DNA of 64,000 nt, taken from Marinobacter sp. SS5-14b. GTDB taxonomy: Bacteria; Pseudomonadota; Gammaproteobacteria; Pseudomonadales; Oleiphilaceae. The translations under genes were made by a program, and so were the position numbers. Shown here piece after piece: positions 61,240-64,000 of the stretch. Under the pieces are notes generated by a model. The model had not been told where the DNA came from. It ran no database searches and was given only the letters and a program-made list of their open reading frames with translations. Where the stretch lies: assembly GCF_030541005.1 (NCBI RefSeq), contig NZ_JASSVM010000004.1, positions 186,001-250,000 on the forward strand. Direction: 5' to 3'. Numbering within the stretch: position 1 is the first letter of the stretch; every line of letters starts with the position of its first letter.

Positions 61240-64000
61240 ATGAGCAATCTGGCCCATAGCCGCCTTTCAGACGGCCCTCCCTGCACCTTCTGTGATTTCA
61301 TCGTTGCTGTGGTTGGCAGCAAGCACAGCCAAGAACAGCGCCCGGTGGTTTTTCAAACGGCAGCAGCCCCGTTCCCCGGAGTTGAACGGCGCCTGCCGGA
61401 TGGTATCCAGAAAGGTTATCTCCGCGAGGTCAGCAATGCGGAATCCGCCCTGCACATCTGGCCCTGGCGCAGCCAACCTGCCAGCCGGGCGGTACTGGAA
61501 GTGGATGCAGAATCCGGCGCGCCGATTCACCTTCCGCTCACGGATACCCCGGCGCCCGAAAGCATCCATTCCGAAACCACCGCCAACATTCTGATGCCCG
61601 CCGTGCCCATGGCCTGGGTGCGGGGAATGAATCACGAAGGCAAGCACCTGACCTGGCCAGCTCTCGCCCGCCCCGGGTTTCTGTATCTGTTCCGCAACGG
61701 CACACTCTGGCGAGAGCTGCAAATCGCCTGGGAAGGTAACCAGCCGCAATTCCGCGACGTAAGGCTGGCGGACCATCGCACGGAAGACGGCCAATTTACC
61801 GAAGACCGTCGCCCCGCCGTGGGTAAACCGCTGGCCGATGTATGGGTACCCGTTCGCCTTGACGGCCAGGATCAGTCCCTTGAAGCTGCCTTCAGCGAAT
61901 CTCCCCTCTCTGCAGCACGGCTGAATTGCCTGCAGAGCAATTCCGGGCTTCGACACTACCGGTGCAGCCAGTTCCGGGACCTTTACCCCGCCGACCAGCC
62001 CCAGATGGGCTTTGCCCGCTGGCCTGATGCTGCTAAACGAACCGTATTCCGGTTAGACAAAGTTGAAGCACAAAGGCCCAGGGCACCAGCCAAAGAATGG
62101 CAGTTTGAGCGGCCCTGGGAGTACCTGGCCGATACCATCGGCACCTACGCCGGCAAAGCCCTGGATATGGCCTCCAGCCTCTATGAAGAGTGGAACGCTG
62201 GTGAACGTACCGAGCCCCTGGCCCCCTTCGAACACCCCGAGCCGGCCGCGCTCGGCATTGCGATTCAAAAGGACCTGGACAGGGCCAGCGAAACGCCACC
62301 GCAACGGCCATTCAGCTACGATGAATGGCGAACCAGTGATTGCCAGCCAGACGCACTTGAAGAATTAAGAAGCCGAGGCGTGTGCGGCCTGCGCATTGAG
62401 GACCATTTTTACGAGATGCGGCACCAGCAAGCGCGCATCAATACGGCGCGCCATCTGCTGAACCTGTGCGCAGAAAAAGCCCGTAAAAATCCGCAACTGG
62501 AAAACGCCCTCCTGGTAAACCAGATTATCCTGCCGAGTCGGATCGGTCGCCAGAAGAACCCGCTGTTCAAATACAGCCTGGCCTTGCCCCACAGCGGCCG
62601 GCAAAAGATTCGCCGGGTATTGATGACCGAAGAGCGCACGCTAGGGCAACACTACCTGACCCTGGCCCAGGCCGAACTGCTGCAATGCCTGAAACGCCAG
62701 CCCTATCAACAAGCCCTGGCCGATCTGTTCAGCACCGAAGGTTTCGACTATGCCGGCGCTTTCCGCTGCGCCGGGCATTTTATCAGCGACACCCTGGAGC
62801 CCGCCTGCAAGCAGGACCCACTGGACCCGGAACACAGCCAGCCCAGCCCGGACAGCGACGGCAAGGCCTGGGTAAGGTCGCTGTGTACCGAGAGGGCCGC
62901 AGCCAGCGCCTCGCGAGAGGAAGTGTCTCTCGCCCGCATGTTGTGGCCGCAAACCACGCCAGACAGCCAAACCGAACCCTACCAGCCCCCGGAAACGCCC
63001 GAACCCAACCATGGCACGGGTGTATTCCGGGGCGCAGCCCTAGCCGCGCTGGAAAAGCTGGATTTGCCGGAGGATACCGGTGACCTACTGACGGTGGAAG
63101 GCCTCAGGCTGGCTGAGGATATCCAAAGCGGTACCTCAAACACCCTGATGCTGGCAGGTATGCGATCAGGCATGAAAGCATTGGACAGTACTCATAGAGA
63201 ACTGCACCAGTCCATCCGTTCCGCCATGGCCGCACTGGAGAACAACGACCGACAGCTCCAGAACCTGACCGACGAACAAACCCGCTTGTCCCAACGACGC
63301 GCAGCCCTGAAAGCAGAGCACGACGCGGCCAGCCGGGAATGGATGAAGCGCAACAGCGACGAAGCCTTCAGGAAAGAACAGGCCGCCGCCAAAGCCCTCA
63401 AAGACTTCGATGACGCCAGTGCGCGGTTGGAACAGCAACACGCCCAAACCCGGCAGACTATCCAGCAGCGCCTGATGGCCCAGCGCATTGCCGCCATGGC
63501 GAACCCCATGGAAGGCATACGCCGGGCCATGCCTGAACTGTTACCCGATTTGAGGCAAATGACCCTGAGCGACGCCATTGCCCAAGGCAAATACGTACTC
63601 GGTCTGGAAGACCTGGGGCCAGATGGCGCACGCTATAACCCGGAAACACCCGCCGCAGGCAAGGCCCTGGTTTGGACCCTGAGCCGGGACAAGCCCACCA
63701 CCCAGGCTATCCAGGCACTCACCCGAGCCGAGAATCACCTGACCCTGGCACGCCGGGCCCTGGCCGAAGCCAATGGCAACCACGAAGAACTCAGGGCGAA
63801 GTTGCAGGCGGCCCAGAGCCGGTACAATCAGGTGGTCGACGAACTGAAACAGACCGGCGGCCGGATTCGGGATATCAATGCGGAGATTCGCAAACTGGAG
63901 GGCGAAGCAAAGGCGCACCGGGTGGACTTCAACGCTGCCGAGCGAAGCCGGTTGCACCGGGTGCTCTTCAACGCTGCCGAGCGAAGCCGGTTGCACCGGG
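61240..64000 (+). CDS. Large uncharacterised protein, 3' end outside window
   Basis: ATG at 61240 (AAGGAA upstream) opens a frame with no stop for at least 920 codons. The N-terminus has CTFC near residue 15-18 and a stretch reading PGFLYLFRNGTLWREL (about 147-162), which recalls the N-terminal domain of VasX-type type VI secretion effectors; I do not consider this established. Long coiled coils lie at about residues 647-743 and 827-893. From residue 895 a 13-residue unit, V(D/L)FNAAERSRLHR, repeats and runs off the window. No signal peptide. No secretion genes are visible. Confidence 0.8.
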   Translation, partial: MSNLAHSRLSDGPPCTFCDFIVAVVGSKHSQEQRPVVFQTAAAPFPGVERRLPDGIQKGYLREVSNAESALHIWPWRSQPASRAVLEVDAESGAPIHLPLTDTPAPESIHSETTANILMPAVPMAWVRGMNHEGKHLTWPALARPGFLYLFRNGTLWRELQIAWEGNQPQFRDVRLADHRTEDGQFTEDRRPAVGKPLADVWVPVRLDGQDQSLEAAFSESPLSAARLNCLQSNSGLRHYRCSQFRDLYPADQPQMGFARWPDAAKRTVFRLDKVEAQRPRAPAKEWQFERPWEYLADTIGTYAGKALDMASSLYEEWNAGERTEPLAPFEHPEPAALGIAIQKDLDRASETPPQRPFSYDEWRTSDCQPDALEELRSRGVCGLRIEDHFYEMRHQQARINTARHLLNLCAEKARKNPQLENALLVNQIILPSRIGRQKNPLFKYSLALPHSGRQKIRRVLMTEERTLGQHYLTLAQAELLQCLKRQPYQQALADLFSTEGFDYAGAFRCAGHFISDTLEPACKQDPLDPEHSQPSPDSDGKAWVRSLCTERAAASASREEVSLARMLWPQTTPDSQTEPYQPPETPEPNHGTGVFRGAALAALEKLDLPEDTGDLLTVEGLRLAEDIQSGTSNTLMLAGMRSGMKALDSTHRELHQSIRSAMAALENNDRQLQNLTDEQTRLSQRRAALKAEHDAASREWMKRNSDEAFRKEQAAAKALKDFDDASARLEQQHAQTRQTIQQRLMAQRIAAMANPMEGIRRAMPELLPDLRQMTLSDAIAQGKYVLGLEDLGPDGARYNPETPAAGKALVWTLSRDKPTTQAIQALTRAENHLTLARRALAEANGNHEELRAKLQAAQSRYNQVVDELKQTGGRIRDINAEIRKLEGEAKAHRVDFNAAERSRLHRVLFNAAERSRLHR

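Noticed and set aside
1..64000. CRISPR array, prophage, insertion sequence or integrase
   Set aside because: No regularly spaced direct repeats and no transposase, integrase or phage structural genes were recognised; the only tandem direct repeat spotted is the 39-base unit at the window end, inside a coding frame.

Overview
The window reads as a chromosomal segment of a marine, hydrocarbon-associated gammaproteobacterium, most like Marinobacter. This is an inference from protein similarity recalled from memory, the gene set, GC-rich C-ending codon use and the his, mutY-yggX and glc arrangements; no search was run. There is no prophage, insertion sequence or CRISPR array. Nearly all DNA is coding.

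Layout. 1-2.3 kb: end of a histidine operon on the minus strand (hisB-hisH-hisA-hisF). 2.3-8.3 kb: a SRPBCC protein, then AsmA, MutY and YggX on the plus strand, tRNA-Phe, and a sodium:solute symporter whose leader carries a TPP-riboswitch-like half. 8.3-14.6 kb: mixed housekeeping and accessory genes (aromatic amino acid permease, carboxylesterase, ParA, a small ArfA-like protein, LysE exporter, c-type haem protein, a decayed ABC ATPase fragment, a Bcr/CflA pump, a DUF4124 protein). 14.6-23.4 kb: glycolate oxidation (glcD, glcE, glcF, glcG) with a TRAP transporter and a divergent GlcC-type regulator; two identical-core palindromes lie between them. 23.4-27.7 kb: a polar amino acid ABC transporter followed by astE. 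27.7-32.7 kb: an RND efflux pump and adaptor with a divergent TetR regulator. 32.7-37.9 kb: astC-astA-astB (arginine succinyltransferase pathway, no astD in the window) and a DnaQ/UvrC-like nuclease. 38.0-39.6 kb: a DcaP-like porin interrupted by an amber codon in its signal peptide, then a tiny ORF behind a good sigma-54 promoter.

39.6-61.1 kb is the most coherent system: it encodes a full route for cyclohexanecarboxylate. AliA activates it to the CoA ester, AliB and BadK dehydrogenate and hydrate the ring, BadH oxidises it, BadI opens the ring to pimeloyl-CoA, PimCD, PimF and PimB carry out one round of beta-oxidation to glutaryl-CoA, and GcdH gives crotonyl-CoA. A five-gene Liv-type ABC transporter sits inside the cluster, with MarR (BadR-like) and LysR regulators. 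The pathway steps are named from the Rhodopseudomonas palustris bad/ali/pim systems; the transporter's substrate is inference.

61.2 kb to the end: the first 920 codons of a very large uncharacterised protein with coiled coils and 13-residue tandem repeats that run off the window.
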